A stretch of 51,122 nucleotides of DNA from an uncultured Thermomicrobiales bacterium (GCA_902806345.1 CADCWF010000351.1:1-51122), one strand, 5' to 3'. Numbered from the stretch's first letter, positions 29,509-39,581 are shown. Translations and numbers: made by a program. The notes: a model not told the origin generated them from the letters alone.

Positions 29509-31041
29509 GTGGTCGCGGCCCCGACCCGCGCCGAGACCGGCGGCGGCGTACAGACGTTCGGCAACTACATCGCGGGAGAGTGGCGACCGGCGGCGACCGG
29601 CGAGACGCTGGAGAACCGCAGCCCGAGCAACCGGGACGACCTCGTCGGTCTCTTCGCGGCGTCGGGCCCGGACGATGTCCGGGCCGCCGTGGACGCCGCC
29701 GCCGAGGCGTTCGAAACCTGGGGTAAGGGCTCGCCGATCGCCCGTGCCAACATCCTCCATAAGGCGGCGAACATTCTTGAGGGGCGGATCGAGCAGATCG
29801 GTCGCGAACTGGCGCGGGAAGAGGGCAAGACTCTCAAGGAGGGGATCGGGGAGACCACCCGTTCCGTCCAAATCCTGCGGTACTACGCCGGCGAGGCGCA
29901 GCAACCCACCGGCGAGCACTACCCGTCGGTCAATCCGTTGACGCTCCTCTACACCGTCCACGAACCGCTCGGCGTCTGTGCCGTCATCACCCCCTGGAAC
30001 TTCCCGATCGCGATCCCGGCCTGGAAGATCGCGCCCGCGCTGGCATTCGGCAACACCGTCGTATTCAAGCCCGCGAGCCAGACGCCGCTCTGCGCCGTCC
30101 GGCTCGTCGAAGCCCTGGCCGAAGCTGGTCTGCCGCCCGGCGTCCTGAACCTGGTGACGGGACGGGCAGGCTCGGTCGGAGATCCCCTGGTGAACGACGA
30201 ACGGGTGGTGGCCATCAGTTTCACCGGCTCGAACGAAGTCGGCGCCAGCCTCCGCAAACTCGCCGGGGAACGTGGAGCGAAGATCCAACTGGAGCTCGGC
30301 GGTAAGAACCCGGCGATCGTGCTGGCCGACGCCGATATGGACCACGCCCTGATGCACGTCGTCAACGGTGCCATGATGAGTACAGGGCAGAAATGCACCG
30401 CGACCTCGCGGGCGATCGTCGACCGGCGGGTGGCCGGCGAGTTCACCGAGATGTTGTCGAAGAAGATCACCGCCCTCCGAGTGGGCGATCCGCTCGATCC
30501 GGAGACGCAGATCGGTCCGCTCATCGACGAAGCGGCCGCCGAGCGGGTTGCCGGCGAGGTGCAGCAGGCCAAGGATCAAGGCGTCTCCCTGCTCGCAGGT
30601 GGTGAGCGGCTACGCGACGGCGGGCGTAAGAACGGGGCGTTCGTCGCGCCGGCGCTGTTCGCCGAAGTGGACCCGTCGTCACGGATGGGCCAGGAAGAGC
30701 TCTTCGGCCCGGTCCTCGGGGTTATCCCGGTCGATGGCCTCGACGAGGCGCTTGCGGTCGCCAACAAGGTCCGCTACGGCCTCTCGGCGTCCCTTTTCAC
30801 CCGCGACCTTTCGACCGCCCTCCTCTTCGCCCAGGGGATCCAGGCCGGGATCGTCCACGTCAACAGCGAGACGGCCGGTGCCGAGCCGCAGGTTCCGTTC
30901 GGCGGCATGAAGGGCTCGTCGTCCTACTCGCGAGAGCAGGGAAAAGCGGCCCGCGAGTTCTATACCCAGATGAAGACCGTCTACATCGACCTGCCGCCGG
31001 CCGAGCAGCCGAGCCCAGGAGGGCGGGGTTCGCTGGCGTAG
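29509..31041 (+). CDS. NAD(P)-dependent aldehyde dehydrogenase
   Basis: Oxidises an aldehyde to its acid. The 510-residue protein has FGNYIAGEWRPAATGETLEN at the start, PWNFPIAIPAWKIAPALAFG, FTGSNEVGASL, the general base Glu262 in LELGGKNPAIVLADAD, the nucleophile Cys296 in GQKCTATSRAI, and EELFGPVLGV. It is closest in style to the ketoglutarate-semialdehyde/sugar-acid semialdehyde group, but specificity cannot be fixed. GTG 29509 has GGAGG eight bases upstream; the same frame stays open far upstream but without homology. Probably serves the pathway begun by the GMC and Gfo/Idh enzymes, or general detoxification. Confidence 0.93.
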   Translation: MVAAPTRAETGGGVQTFGNYIAGEWRPAATGETLENRSPSNRDDLVGLFAASGPDDVRAAVDAAAEAFETWGKGSPIARANILHKAANILEGRIEQIGRELAREEGKTLKEGIGETTRSVQILRYYAGEAQQPTGEHYPSVNPLTLLYTVHEPLGVCAVITPWNFPIAIPAWKIAPALAFGNTVVFKPASQTPLCAVRLVEALAEAGLPPGVLNLVTGRAGSVGDPLVNDERVVAISFTGSNEVGASLRKLAGERGAKIQLELGGKNPAIVLADADMDHALMHVVNGAMMSTGQKCTATSRAIVDRRVAGEFTEMLSKKITALRVGDPLDPETQIGPLIDEAAAERVAGEVQQAKDQGVSLLAGGERLRDGGRKNGAFVAPALFAEVDPSSRMGQEELFGPVLGVIPVDGLDEALAVANKVRYGLSASLFTRDLSTALLFAQGIQAGIVHVNSETAGAEPQVPFGGMKGSSSYSREQGKAAREFYTQMKTVYIDLPPAEQPSPGGRGSLA

Positions 31042-31154
31042 CGGTCGGACACGGTGCGGACAGTTCCGGCATGTTCAGAGCGCTCTGGAGGGCGCCCGTT
31101 CGGGTAGGACGCCGGCCGGAGCGGTTGGCGCCGAGGTGGACGAGGAGGACGGGA

Positions 31155-31616
31155 ATGGCAGTGCACAAGAAGGCCCAGGCGGAGCGCGAGGCGAGCGTCG
31201 TCTGGCAGGGCGACCTGTTGAGTGGGTCAGGCACGATCGAGACGGTCACCAGCGACGCGTTTGGCGGCTTGCCGGTGAGCTGGGCCAGCCGGACCGAGGA
31301 AGCGAACGGCCAGACGAGCCCGGAGGAGTTACTGGCGGCGGCCCACGCGGCCTGCTTTTCTATGGCCCTGTCGCACGAATTGATGGGCCGGGGCTCTGCC
31401 CCAGAGCGGCTCGAGGTGTCGGCCCGGGTCGGGTTCGACCCGAAGGTTGGCGGTGGCTTCGAGGTCAGCTTCTCCCGCCTGACCGTTCGCGGGCAGGTGC
31501 CCGGGATGGAAATGGCGGTGTTCGAGCAGGCGGCCCGCGAGGCGAGCGAAGGCTGCCCGATCTCGCAGGCGCTGAAGGGCAACGTCGAGATCACCGTGTT
31601 GCCGACCCTGGCGTAG
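31155..31616 (+). CDS. OsmC-family peroxiredoxin
   Basis: Thiol peroxidase of 153 residues that reduces organic hydroperoxides. The two catalytic cysteines are C67 (AAAHAACFSMALSH) and C134 (ASEGCPISQAL). GTIETVTSDAF near the N-terminus is typical of the OsmC rather than Ohr branch. GAGGAGG lies before the ATG; an earlier ATG at 31071 gives a non-homologous Arg-rich extension. It follows the aldehyde dehydrogenase by 113 bases. Confidence 0.93.
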   Translation: MAVHKKAQAEREASVVWQGDLLSGSGTIETVTSDAFGGLPVSWASRTEEANGQTSPEELLAAAHAACFSMALSHELMGRGSAPERLEVSARVGFDPKVGGGFEVSFSRLTVRGQVPGMEMAVFEQAAREASEGCPISQALKGNVEITVLPTLA

Positions 31617-31689
31617 CCGGTCTCGACCGCACCTCGCGGAGCACGGTGACGCATACCGGGCGTTGCCGTAGCGCCCGCCCTCACGATCA

Positions 31690-31717
31690 GCCCCACTCCC
31701 ATGCCAGGGAGTGGGGC
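31690..31717. terminator. Perfect hairpin between convergent osmC and mutM
   Basis: An 11-bp perfect stem GCCCCACTCCC / GGGAGTGGGGC with a 6-base loop lies in the 199-base gap between converging genes. There is no T-run on either side, but position and stability suit a two-way terminator. Confidence 0.6.
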
Positions 31718-31815
31718 GCCGAGTAAGGGACTGGCTTCACATCGGACGCGACGGTGTGCCTCCCGATTCCGCATCGAGCGGCGCCGCCCCCGCCGGCGCT
31801 ACTCGTCGGTCGTCC

Positions 31816-32682
31816 TCATGTGGGGACTGCCAGCAGGCGGAGGCGCCGCTGGTCGCCGGGTAGCTTCTGGCACCGCGGGCAGTAGGAGGTCGTGCGACCA
31901 CCGACCGTCACCTTGGCCAGCGGGTAGGCGCAGCGGAGGCAGGGCAGCCCCTGGCGGCCGTAGACCCGCAGGTGGTGCTGGTTCTCCCCCTCGCGGCCGG
32001 CGGCGTCCTGGAACGACGAGAAGGTGGTGCCGCGACGCTCGACGCCGTCCTTGAGCACCACCCGGATGGCACGATGGAGGCGACGCGTCTCGGGAGGGGT
32101 CAGCCCGTTGGCCGGACGCTCCGGGTGGAGTCGCGCCCGGAACAGCGCCTCGTCGACGTAGATGTTGCCGAGGCCGGCGAGGAGCTCCTGGTCGAGCAGG
32201 ACGCTCTTAAGTTTTCCCGGGCGGCGGGCGAGCGCGGCGGCGAGGCGCTGGGCCGTGAACGCCCGGCCGAGCGGCTCCGGCCCAAACCTCTGCTCAAGGC
32301 GGAGGAGATCGTCGCGCCCGACGTGGAGGACACGGCCGAACTTCCGCTGATCGGCGTAGCGGAGCTCGTTGCCGTCGTCGAGGGCGATCGCAAGGTGCTC
32401 GAACCGGAGTGGCGGCGAATCGGCGGGTACCACCGCAACCCGGCCGGTCATCCGCAGGTGGACGACCACACCCGTGCCGTCGTCGAGGTCGAGCAGCAGG
32501 TACTTGGCGCGTCGTCTGATGGCCACGAAGCGGCGGCCGACGAGCCGCGCCGCCATCTCCTCGGGTCGCACTTCGCCGATGACGCCGGCGAACACGCCGA
32601 GCCGCAGGCCACGCACGACCCGCCCGACGAGGGGGTCCTCCAGGGTGCGACGGACCGTTTCGACCTCGGGGAGTTCTGGCAT
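31816..32682 (-). CDS. mutM: Formamidopyrimidine-DNA glycosylase
   Basis: Base-excision repair enzyme that removes 8-oxoguanine and formamidopyrimidines and nicks the backbone. The 288-residue product starts MPELPEVETVRR with the catalytic Pro2 and Glu3, has Lys60 (RRRAKYLLLD), LRMTGRV, LAGLGNIYVDEALF (H2TH motif), and the C-terminal zinc finger CLRC...YCPRCQK. The ATG at 32682 is fixed by the need for Pro2. It diverges from the HIT gene with 91 bases between them. Confidence 0.96.
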   Translation of the reverse strand: MPELPEVETVRRTLEDPLVGRVVRGLRLGVFAGVIGEVRPEEMAARLVGRRFVAIRRRAKYLLLDLDDGTGVVVHLRMTGRVAVVPADSPPLRFEHLAIALDDGNELRYADQRKFGRVLHVGRDDLLRLEQRFGPEPLGRAFTAQRLAAALARRPGKLKSVLLDQELLAGLGNIYVDEALFRARLHPERPANGLTPPETRRLHRAIRVVLKDGVERRGTTFSSFQDAAGREGENQHHLRVYGRQGLPCLRCAYPLAKVTVGGRTTSYCPRCQKLPGDQRRLRLLAVPT

Positions 32683-32773
32683 ACTCGGGGCGACGGTGGG
32701 ATGGTGCGGGTGGCAAGAGGCGCGATGGTACCACGCCTCGCCTCCTGGCCTGTGACGATCGAGGGTGGCCGGT

Positions 32774-33124
32774 GTGACCGACGGCGACTGCATCTTCTGC
32801 CAAATTGTGCGCGGCGAGCTCGGGACCGAGTTTGTCGGAGAATCCGAGAACGCCGTCGCTTTCCGCGATGTCCAGCCGCAGGCCCCGGTCCACCTGCTGG
32901 TGGTGCCGCGCCAGCACGTGCCCGCGCTCCGCGATCTCGGGTGGGAAGGCGGCTCTGTGGCGACCGAACTCCTGGAGTTGGCCGTTGACTTGGCACGCCA
33001 AGAGGGACTCCACGAGGGCGGCTACCGGCTCGTGATCAACGATGGGCCGGACGCCGGCCAGACCGTGTTCCACCTCCATGTTCACGTGCTCGGGGGTAAG
33101 AAGCTCCACGAGCCCCTCGGCTAG
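32774..33124 (+). CDS. HIT-family (HinT-like) nucleotide hydrolase
   Basis: A 116-residue histidine-triad protein that hydrolyses purine nucleoside phosphoramidates. CIFCQIVRGEL carries two Cys (C6, C9) of the zinc-binding type, followed by RDVQPQAPVHLLVVPRQH and the active site HLHVHV at 100-105. GTG 32774 is preferred over a GTG nine bases upstream because GAGGG lies eight bases before it. It leads a HIT-YqeY-ybeY run. Confidence 0.93.
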   Translation: MTDGDCIFCQIVRGELGTEFVGESENAVAFRDVQPQAPVHLLVVPRQHVPALRDLGWEGGSVATELLELAVDLARQEGLHEGGYRLVINDGPDAGQTVFHLHVHVLGGKKLHEPLG

Positions 33125-33246
33125 CCGGGGTTGGCCCCCGAAGACTCGCACGTGGCGGTCACTGGCCGAGCTGGTCCGTAGCTTCGGGTCGTCGAACCGC
33201 ATCGGCGGCGAGCCGCAACCGAAAGGGACGATCCGGGAGACTGTCG

Positions 33247-33708
33247 ATGGAGCCGACCATACGGTCACGACTCGAAAGCGATCTCAAACAGGCCATGCGG
33301 TCGGGCGACACCGTATCGCGTGACGCCATCCGCTACATCCTCGCCGCGGTCAAGAACGCCGAGATCGACGCTCGCGGCGGGAGCCAGCCGGTCGATGAGA
33401 CCTCAACCCTGCGGAAGCTGGGCAAGCAGTTCGCCGACTCCCTGGAGCAGTTCCGGGCCGCCGGTCGCGACGACCTGGCCAACCGCGAAGCGGCCCAGCT
33501 GGCGGTGTTGCAGCGCTACCTGCCGGAGGAGATGGACGACGAGGAACTGGCAGCCACCGCCGATGCGGTCGTCGCCGAGACGAGCGCGACCGGGCCAAAG
33601 GACATGGGTAAGGTGATGCCGGTGCTGATCGCCCGGCTCGCAGGGCGGGCCGACGGTCGCCGGGTGAGCGCGGCGGCCAAGGAAGCGCTCGCACGTGCAG
33701 GAAGCTGA
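33247..33708 (+). CDS. YqeY (GatB/YqeY-domain) protein
   Basis: A 153-residue helical protein related to the tRNA-binding tail domain of GatB. Conserved stretches are IRSRLESDLKQAMRSGD, RDAIRYILAAVKNAEID, EQFRAAGRDDLANREAAQLA, LQRYLPEEMDDEEL and MGKVMPVLIARLAGRADG. By family it may help tRNA-dependent amidation or act on tRNA, but this is not established. GGGAG precedes the ATG; ybeY follows 11 bases later, suggesting one transcript. Confidence 0.9.
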   Translation: MEPTIRSRLESDLKQAMRSGDTVSRDAIRYILAAVKNAEIDARGGSQPVDETSTLRKLGKQFADSLEQFRAAGRDDLANREAAQLAVLQRYLPEEMDDEELAATADAVVAETSATGPKDMGKVMPVLIARLAGRADGRRVSAAAKEALARAGS

Positions 33709-33719
33709 CCGGCGGAGCA

Positions 33720-34211
33720 GTGGGTTTGCGCAGTGATGACAACTCGCTCGCCCTGGACCTCGACGTGCTCGTCGAGGCCGCCGTCCCGAGCGGAATCGAT
33801 CGAACGCGGTTGGCGTCGCTGGCGAGGTTCGTCCTGATCACGGAGGGAGCGGCCGGCTCCTGGGTGGTCGCGGTGGCGCTGATCGATGACCGGCGGATAC
33901 GGATGTTGCACCGGGAGTTCATGGACATTGACGAGGCCACGGACGTGATGACGTTTCCGCTCGATGCGGAGTCCGGCACGTTTGGCGGGGATATCGTCAT
34001 CTCCGTCGAGCGAGCCGCCGAGCAAGGCCCCGACTTCGGGCTTTCGCCCGCGGACGAGGTTGAGTTCCTCCTCGTCCACGGATTGCTCCACCTCTGCGGC
34101 TGGGACGACGCGGCCCCTGCCGACCGGGTCCGGATGCTGGAGCGGCAGACTGAACTGGTGGCCGCGTTCGAGTCGGGCCGGACGAGATCGGTCGAGGCGA
34201 GCGGGAACTAA
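33720..34211 (+). CDS. ybeY: Endoribonuclease YbeY with an altered third metal ligand
   Basis: Single-strand RNase used in 16S rRNA 3' maturation and ribosome quality control. The 163-residue product has MDIDEATDVMTFPLD, GGDIVIS and the metal site HGLLHLCGWDD. In typical YbeY this reads H-x3-H-x5-H; here H120 and H124 are kept and the third ligand is Asp130. Asp can still bind zinc, so it may be active. The GTG at 33720 has a poorly spaced GGAG; a TTG at 33726 has better spacing (eight bases). Its stop overlaps that of convergent cinA by four bases. Confidence 0.9.
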   Translation: MGLRSDDNSLALDLDVLVEAAVPSGIDRTRLASLARFVLITEGAAGSWVVAVALIDDRRIRMLHREFMDIDEATDVMTFPLDAESGTFGGDIVISVERAAEQGPDFGLSPADEVEFLLVHGLLHLCGWDDAAPADRVRMLERQTELVAAFESGRTRSVEASGN

Positions 34212-35392
34212 GGGACGACGGTGGCGTCGTCCGCGACCAGCACCGCCCGCCGCAGTACGTCCGCTGCGTGCATCGCCGCTCGCCGCTGGAGCTCGGGGAA
34301 CGCGGCCCGGATCGGGAATTGTTCGTGGGCAGTCACTGCGCCGACGAGCGCGACCTCCACGACCCCCTCGAACAATCCCTGCGCCACCGGCGAGGCCGAT
34401 GCCAGCAGGCCGACGCCGAGCGGGGTCTCGAATCGAGACCGGGCCGAGTCGGCAAGGACCCGGGCATCGTCGCCGCCGACTGCGGTGGTCAACGCTCCGA
34501 CAACGGCATCGCCGGCGTCCGGCTCGCCGAGGAGCAAGCCGGCAAAGCGGCCGCCCGTCCCGGACTCAAAGATCCCGAGCGTGAGCCCGTTCGCGCGGAG
34601 ATGGTCGAGCAACACCGCGGGTAGCGATCGGTCATCCTCGGCGTAGATCCAGTCTGCGAGGCGAACCCGGACCTCGTGGATGGTCCCCGTGAGCAGCGCC
34701 TCGGCCTCGGCGTCGGTCGGCGCCGAAGCGGTGACCCGGACGTGGACGCCGTCGTCCTTTGCGTACGTACCGACGTACGGGTTCTCGGTCTTGGTCAGTT
34801 CGCCGAGCTGCTCCGAGACCGCCGACTCGCCGATGCCAAGGGTCCGGATGTTCGTCGAGCGATAGGCGCGGCGGGGGAGGAGGGGCGCCAGGCGCGGCAG
34901 GGCTTGCTCCTTCCACATCCGGACCATTTCCCGCGGTACCCCTGGCATCGCGATCACGACCGCGGTGTCGCGGCGGACGAACCAGCCGGGCGCGGTGCCG
35001 ACCGGGTTAGGCAGCGGTTCGGCGCTCGGGATCAGCCAGGCCTGCTTGGCGTTGCGCTCGGGCATGTCCAGGCCGCGGGAGGCAAAAAACCCGCGGACCG
35101 TTTCGAGTAGCTCCGGATCGATACCCGGCTCCTCGCCGAGCACCACGGCGATGGCTTCGCGGGTGAGGTCGTCGTCCGTCGGGCCAACGCCGCCGGTGCA
35201 GACGACCAGGTCCGATTCGGCAACGGCTCGCTCGATCGTCGCCGCCAACCGGCCGAGGTCGTCGCCGACCTGGACCACGTGGAGCAGCTCGATCCCCTGG
35301 GTGACCATCTCCTGGGCGAGAAAGGTGGCGTTGGTGTCGGTCAGGTGCCCGTGGATCAACTCGCTGCCGATCGAGAGGATGTAGGCCCGCAT
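34208..35392 (-). CDS. cinA: CinA-family protein with a degenerate C-terminal deamidase domain
   Basis: Full CinA proteins join an N-terminal MoaB-like COG1058 domain (ADP-ribose/NMN pyrophosphatase activity) to a C-terminal NMN deamidase (PncC). Here the N-terminal domain is intact: ILSIGSELIHGHLTDTNATF, VCTGGVGPTDDDLTREAIA, MPGVPREMVRMW and TLGIGESAVSEQL. The C-terminal part (from about residue 260) reads TLGIFESGTGGRFAGLLLG, keeping the Ser but with Gly for Cys in the usual ESCTGG. The following stretch lacks the usual GGVxxY...K motif, so deamidase activity is doubtful. It lies 52 bases after the mycothiol-type dehydrogenase gene on the same strand. Confidence 0.9.
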   Translation of the reverse strand: MRAYILSIGSELIHGHLTDTNATFLAQEMVTQGIELLHVVQVGDDLGRLAATIERAVAESDLVVCTGGVGPTDDDLTREAIAVVLGEEPGIDPELLETVRGFFASRGLDMPERNAKQAWLIPSAEPLPNPVGTAPGWFVRRDTAVVIAMPGVPREMVRMWKEQALPRLAPLLPRRAYRSTNIRTLGIGESAVSEQLGELTKTENPYVGTYAKDDGVHVRVTASAPTDAEAEALLTGTIHEVRVRLADWIYAEDDRSLPAVLLDHLRANGLTLGIFESGTGGRFAGLLLGEPDAGDAVVGALTTAVGGDDARVLADSARSRFETPLGVGLLASASPVAQGLFEGVVEVALVGAVTAHEQFPIRAAFPELQRRAAMHAADVLRRAVLVADDATVVP

Positions 35393-35444
35393 CGATATCG
35401 CCTGTCGGGTTCGCTCGCTGGTTGCCGGGGTCGGAGCGCCGCGG

Positions 35445-36551
35445 TCAGAGGCGGATCACCGAGCGGAGCGTTTCGCCTCGCTCCATGGCGTGGAACGCCT
35501 CCTCGACCTCCTCCAGTGCGATCGTCCGGGTGACGAGGCCGTCGAGGTCGAGCTTTCCCTGGCGGTACCACTCGGCCAGGAGCGGGAAGTCGCGGGTGGG
35601 GAGACAATCGCCGTACCACGACACGCGCAGGCTGCCGCCAAGGTTGAAGAAGTCACCCAGCGGGAATGTCTGAATGGTTGAGCTCGGCCCGGCCACGCCG
35701 ATGATGACGCAGGTGCCGGCGAGGTCGCGGCAGAGGATCGCCTGGAGCGTCGTCTCGGGTCGGCCGACCGCCTCAAACGAGTAGTTGACGCCGAAGCCGC
35801 CCGTCAACCCCTTGATCGCGGCCACCGCGTCGCCGGCGCTGGCGTCGACGGTGTGGGTGGCGCCGTACCCTTTCGCCCACTCGAGCTTCTGGGGATCGAT
35901 GTCGACGCCGATCACCGTCGTCGCACCTGCCAATCGAGCGCCCATGATGACCGAGTCGCCGACGCCGCCGCAGCCGAAAACCGCGACGGAGGTGCCGGGT
36001 CGGACGCCGGCGGTGTAGAGGGCGGCGCCGACGCCGGTCATCACACCGCAGCCGATCAGGCTCATCTGCTCCGGCGGCAGGGCCGGGTCGTACTTCACGC
36101 ACTGCCGACTGTGGACGAGCGTGTGGGTGCAGAAGGTGCCGATGCCGAGGATGGGCGTCAGGAGCTCGCTGTCGCTCGTCCGCATCCGCTTCTCGGCGTT
36201 GAGACTAGCGGCGCACAGGTGCGGCTGGCCGACGAGGCAGAAGCGGCAGTTGCCGCACGGCGCCCGCCAGGCGAGGATGACATGGTCGCCCGGCGCCACG
36301 TTGGTGACACCCTCACCGACCTGCTCGACGACCGCGCTCCCCTCATGGCCGAGCAGGAACGGGAAGCCCTCGGTCCCGAAGACACCGTTCTTGGCCGAGA
36401 GATCGGTGTGGCAGACGCCGCTGGCGATGATGCGAACCAGCGCCTCGCCCGGTCCGGGCGAGTCGATGGTGAACTCTTCGATCGTCGCCGGCTTGCCCGG
36501 TTCGCGGGCGATTGCCCCGCGGGCAACGATTTGACCGGACCGCTCAGCCAT
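35445..36551 (-). CDS. Zinc alcohol dehydrogenase, S-(hydroxymethyl)mycothiol dehydrogenase-like
   Basis: Class III zinc dehydrogenase of 368 residues. Catalytic zinc ligands are C47 and the H69-E70 pair (SGVCHTD, LLGHEG), with a third Cys in LIGCGVMTGVG. Structural zinc ligands are C99, C102, C105 and C113. NAD binding is VFGCGGVGDSVIMGARLAGA. The stretches ILAWRAPCGNCRFC, LNAEKRM, TPILGIGTF, TLVHSRQCVK and SWYGDCLPTRDFPLL closely match mycobacterial S-(hydroxymethyl)mycothiol dehydrogenase as I recall it. That enzyme oxidises formaldehyde-mycothiol adducts. GGGAGG lies eight bases before the ATG, which rejects a 630-codon open frame. The thiol cofactor used in this organism is unknown. Confidence 0.85.
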   Translation of the reverse strand: MAERSGQIVARGAIAREPGKPATIEEFTIDSPGPGEALVRIIASGVCHTDLSAKNGVFGTEGFPFLLGHEGSAVVEQVGEGVTNVAPGDHVILAWRAPCGNCRFCLVGQPHLCAASLNAEKRMRTSDSELLTPILGIGTFCTHTLVHSRQCVKYDPALPPEQMSLIGCGVMTGVGAALYTAGVRPGTSVAVFGCGGVGDSVIMGARLAGATTVIGVDIDPQKLEWAKGYGATHTVDASAGDAVAAIKGLTGGFGVNYSFEAVGRPETTLQAILCRDLAGTCVIIGVAGPSSTIQTFPLGDFFNLGGSLRVSWYGDCLPTRDFPLLAEWYRQGKLDLDGLVTRTIALEEVEEAFHAMERGETLRSVIRL

Positions 36552-36991
36552 GCTCAGACCTCCCCCCTGCAGAACAACTCGAACTTCTGTCGGCGGCATG
36601 GTCAGCGGCGTTTCCGCCTTCGTCAAGTCCGAGGTCGCGGTCAGCGGAAACGGCAGCCGGACCGACCCACGTTCTGGGTAAGTGAGTCCTTGAATATCCT
36701 CACCTTCGCGTGGTCGAATCGTGGTAGGCCATGGGGTTCCGGTTCCTCTAAGCGTAGCGCCAATCCCGGCGGGTCGAGCATCCCTTCTGCGGGCGGAAGT
36801 GGTAGCGAGGCGACCTCGAGGATAAAACGTCCCCGACCATTGGCTTGGTGGGACCGACGGGTCAGGTCCGACCACGAAGCCGCTAGGATGGCCCACCCGG
36901 CTTGACGCCGGACTGGGGTCCATCCCTTCGTCGAATTCTGGGCAGGCGTCGGATCGATGTCGCCCTCGAACCGGTCTGAAAGGAGGCATCG
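36552..36991. other. 440-base intergenic region, no convincing gene
   Basis: Two open frames cross this gap (one 120 codons, minus strand) but have Pro/Arg/Ser-rich content and no family resemblance. A small inverted repeat CCGGC-GTCAA-GCCGG lies near 36897-36911 (reads as ccggcttgacgccgg on plus). TTGACG at 36621-36626 on the minus strand could be a -35 for the dehydrogenase, followed by a GGCG-GAAA-CGCC palindrome, but the -10 is poor. AAGGAGG at its end belongs to the HD gene. Confidence 0.55.
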
Positions 36992-37549
36992 ATGAGTGGC
37001 CAAGCGCTCGAGTCATATCTGCCGGAGGCGTCGTGGTTCCGCCACAACCCGTTCGGCATCCACGGCGTGGCCCACGCCGCACGCGTCCTCGTCTGGACGG
37101 ACTGGCTTGCCCGGGCGATCGGTGGGCCGTCGGCGCTGGCGATCGAGGAACTCCGCTGGGCCGCGGCCTGCCACGACGTCGGTCGCGAGAACGACGGCGT
37201 CGATGCCGAGCATCCCATCCGCTCGGCGGAGTGGGTTCGGCAGAACCTGGGTCGCGTTCGACCGGAGGTCGGGGTTGCCGTCGACGTGGACCTGGTGGCG
37301 GAACTCTGCCGCTGGCACACGGAGCGTGATCGGGCAATCCCCGCGCTCTCCCTTGAACTACTGATCCTCAAGGACGCCGACGCCCTCGACCGGGCAAGGC
37401 TCGGCGACCTCGACGAGCGGCGGCCACGGCTGGCCCGCTCACGTGATCTTGTCGAGCCTGCGGAAGTGCTCTACAACCGAACCGGCGAGGGAAGCCACGT
37501 CACCGGGTCGATGGTCCTGAAGGCGGCGGCATCGATCGAGGCGGGCTAG
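36992..37549 (+). CDS. HD-domain phosphohydrolase
   Basis: A 185-residue metal-dependent phosphohydrolase of the HD superfamily. The metal ligands can be followed in order: His24/His28 in FGIHGVAHAARV, His61-Asp62 in ACHDVGREND, His in LCRWHTERD and Asp in LILKDADALDRARLG. The last motif resembles small HD enzymes acting on nucleotides. The start has a strong AAGGAGG six bases upstream. It stands alone: divergent from the dehydrogenase and convergent with thrS. The substrate is unknown. Confidence 0.85.
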   Translation: MSGQALESYLPEASWFRHNPFGIHGVAHAARVLVWTDWLARAIGGPSALAIEELRWAAACHDVGRENDGVDAEHPIRSAEWVRQNLGRVRPEVGVAVDVDLVAELCRWHTERDRAIPALSLELLILKDADALDRARLGDLDERRPRLARSRDLVEPAEVLYNRTGEGSHVTGSMVLKAAASIEAG

Positions 37550-37597
37550 TCCACCGTTGCTGTCGTTCGAGCCAAGAATCGACTCTCGCCAACTCGA

Positions 37598-37640
37598 CGT
37601 GCCCTCGCCCTGCCCCCTTTCCGCTGGACCAACAGGATTA
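37598..37640. repeat. Possible further copy of the GC-rich palindromic repeat
   Basis: In the 134-base gap between the HD gene and thrS, a stretch with ccctcgccctgccccc followed by a CTGG core resembles one arm of the repeats at 13480 and 21961. The second arm is poor, so this may be a decayed copy. Confidence 0.3.
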
Positions 37641-37683
37641 GCGATTGCCAACCGGAAACCCATACTGCTGACGTCGAATCGGC

Positions 37684-39516
<1,833 letters not shown>

Positions 39517-39538
39517 CACCCACCTCCGCTCTCGGGAC

Positions 39539-39581
39539 AAAAAAATGCCGGTCCGCCCCGTCAAAGGGACGCCGGACCGGC
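39539..39581 (-). terminator. Rho-independent terminator of the thrS T-box
   Basis: On the minus strand a 9-bp stem GCCGGTCCG / CGGACCGGC, extended by GTCCC/GGGG pairs inside, is followed by A and seven T. It lies 22 bases before the thrS ATG and directly after the T-box sequence, as expected for an attenuator. Confidence 0.88.

Noticed and set aside
27817..31041. A 1074-residue fusion-like frame ending in the aldehyde dehydrogenase
   Set aside because: The N-terminal 560 residues are out-of-frame readings of GMC and Gfo/Idh; GTG 29509 with GGAGG is the real start.
36641..37003. A 120-codon frame on the minus strand in the gap before the HD gene
   Set aside because: No ribosome site, no motif, and composition like other shadow frames.
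35445..37337. A 630-residue version of the zinc dehydrogenase
   Set aside because: The first 262 residues have no homology and run through the intergenic gap into the HD gene; a strong ribosome site marks the ATG at 36551.
37550..37683. Possible tRNA because of a GTTCGAGCC stretch near 37566
   Set aside because: No cloverleaf arms or acceptor stem can be formed around it.
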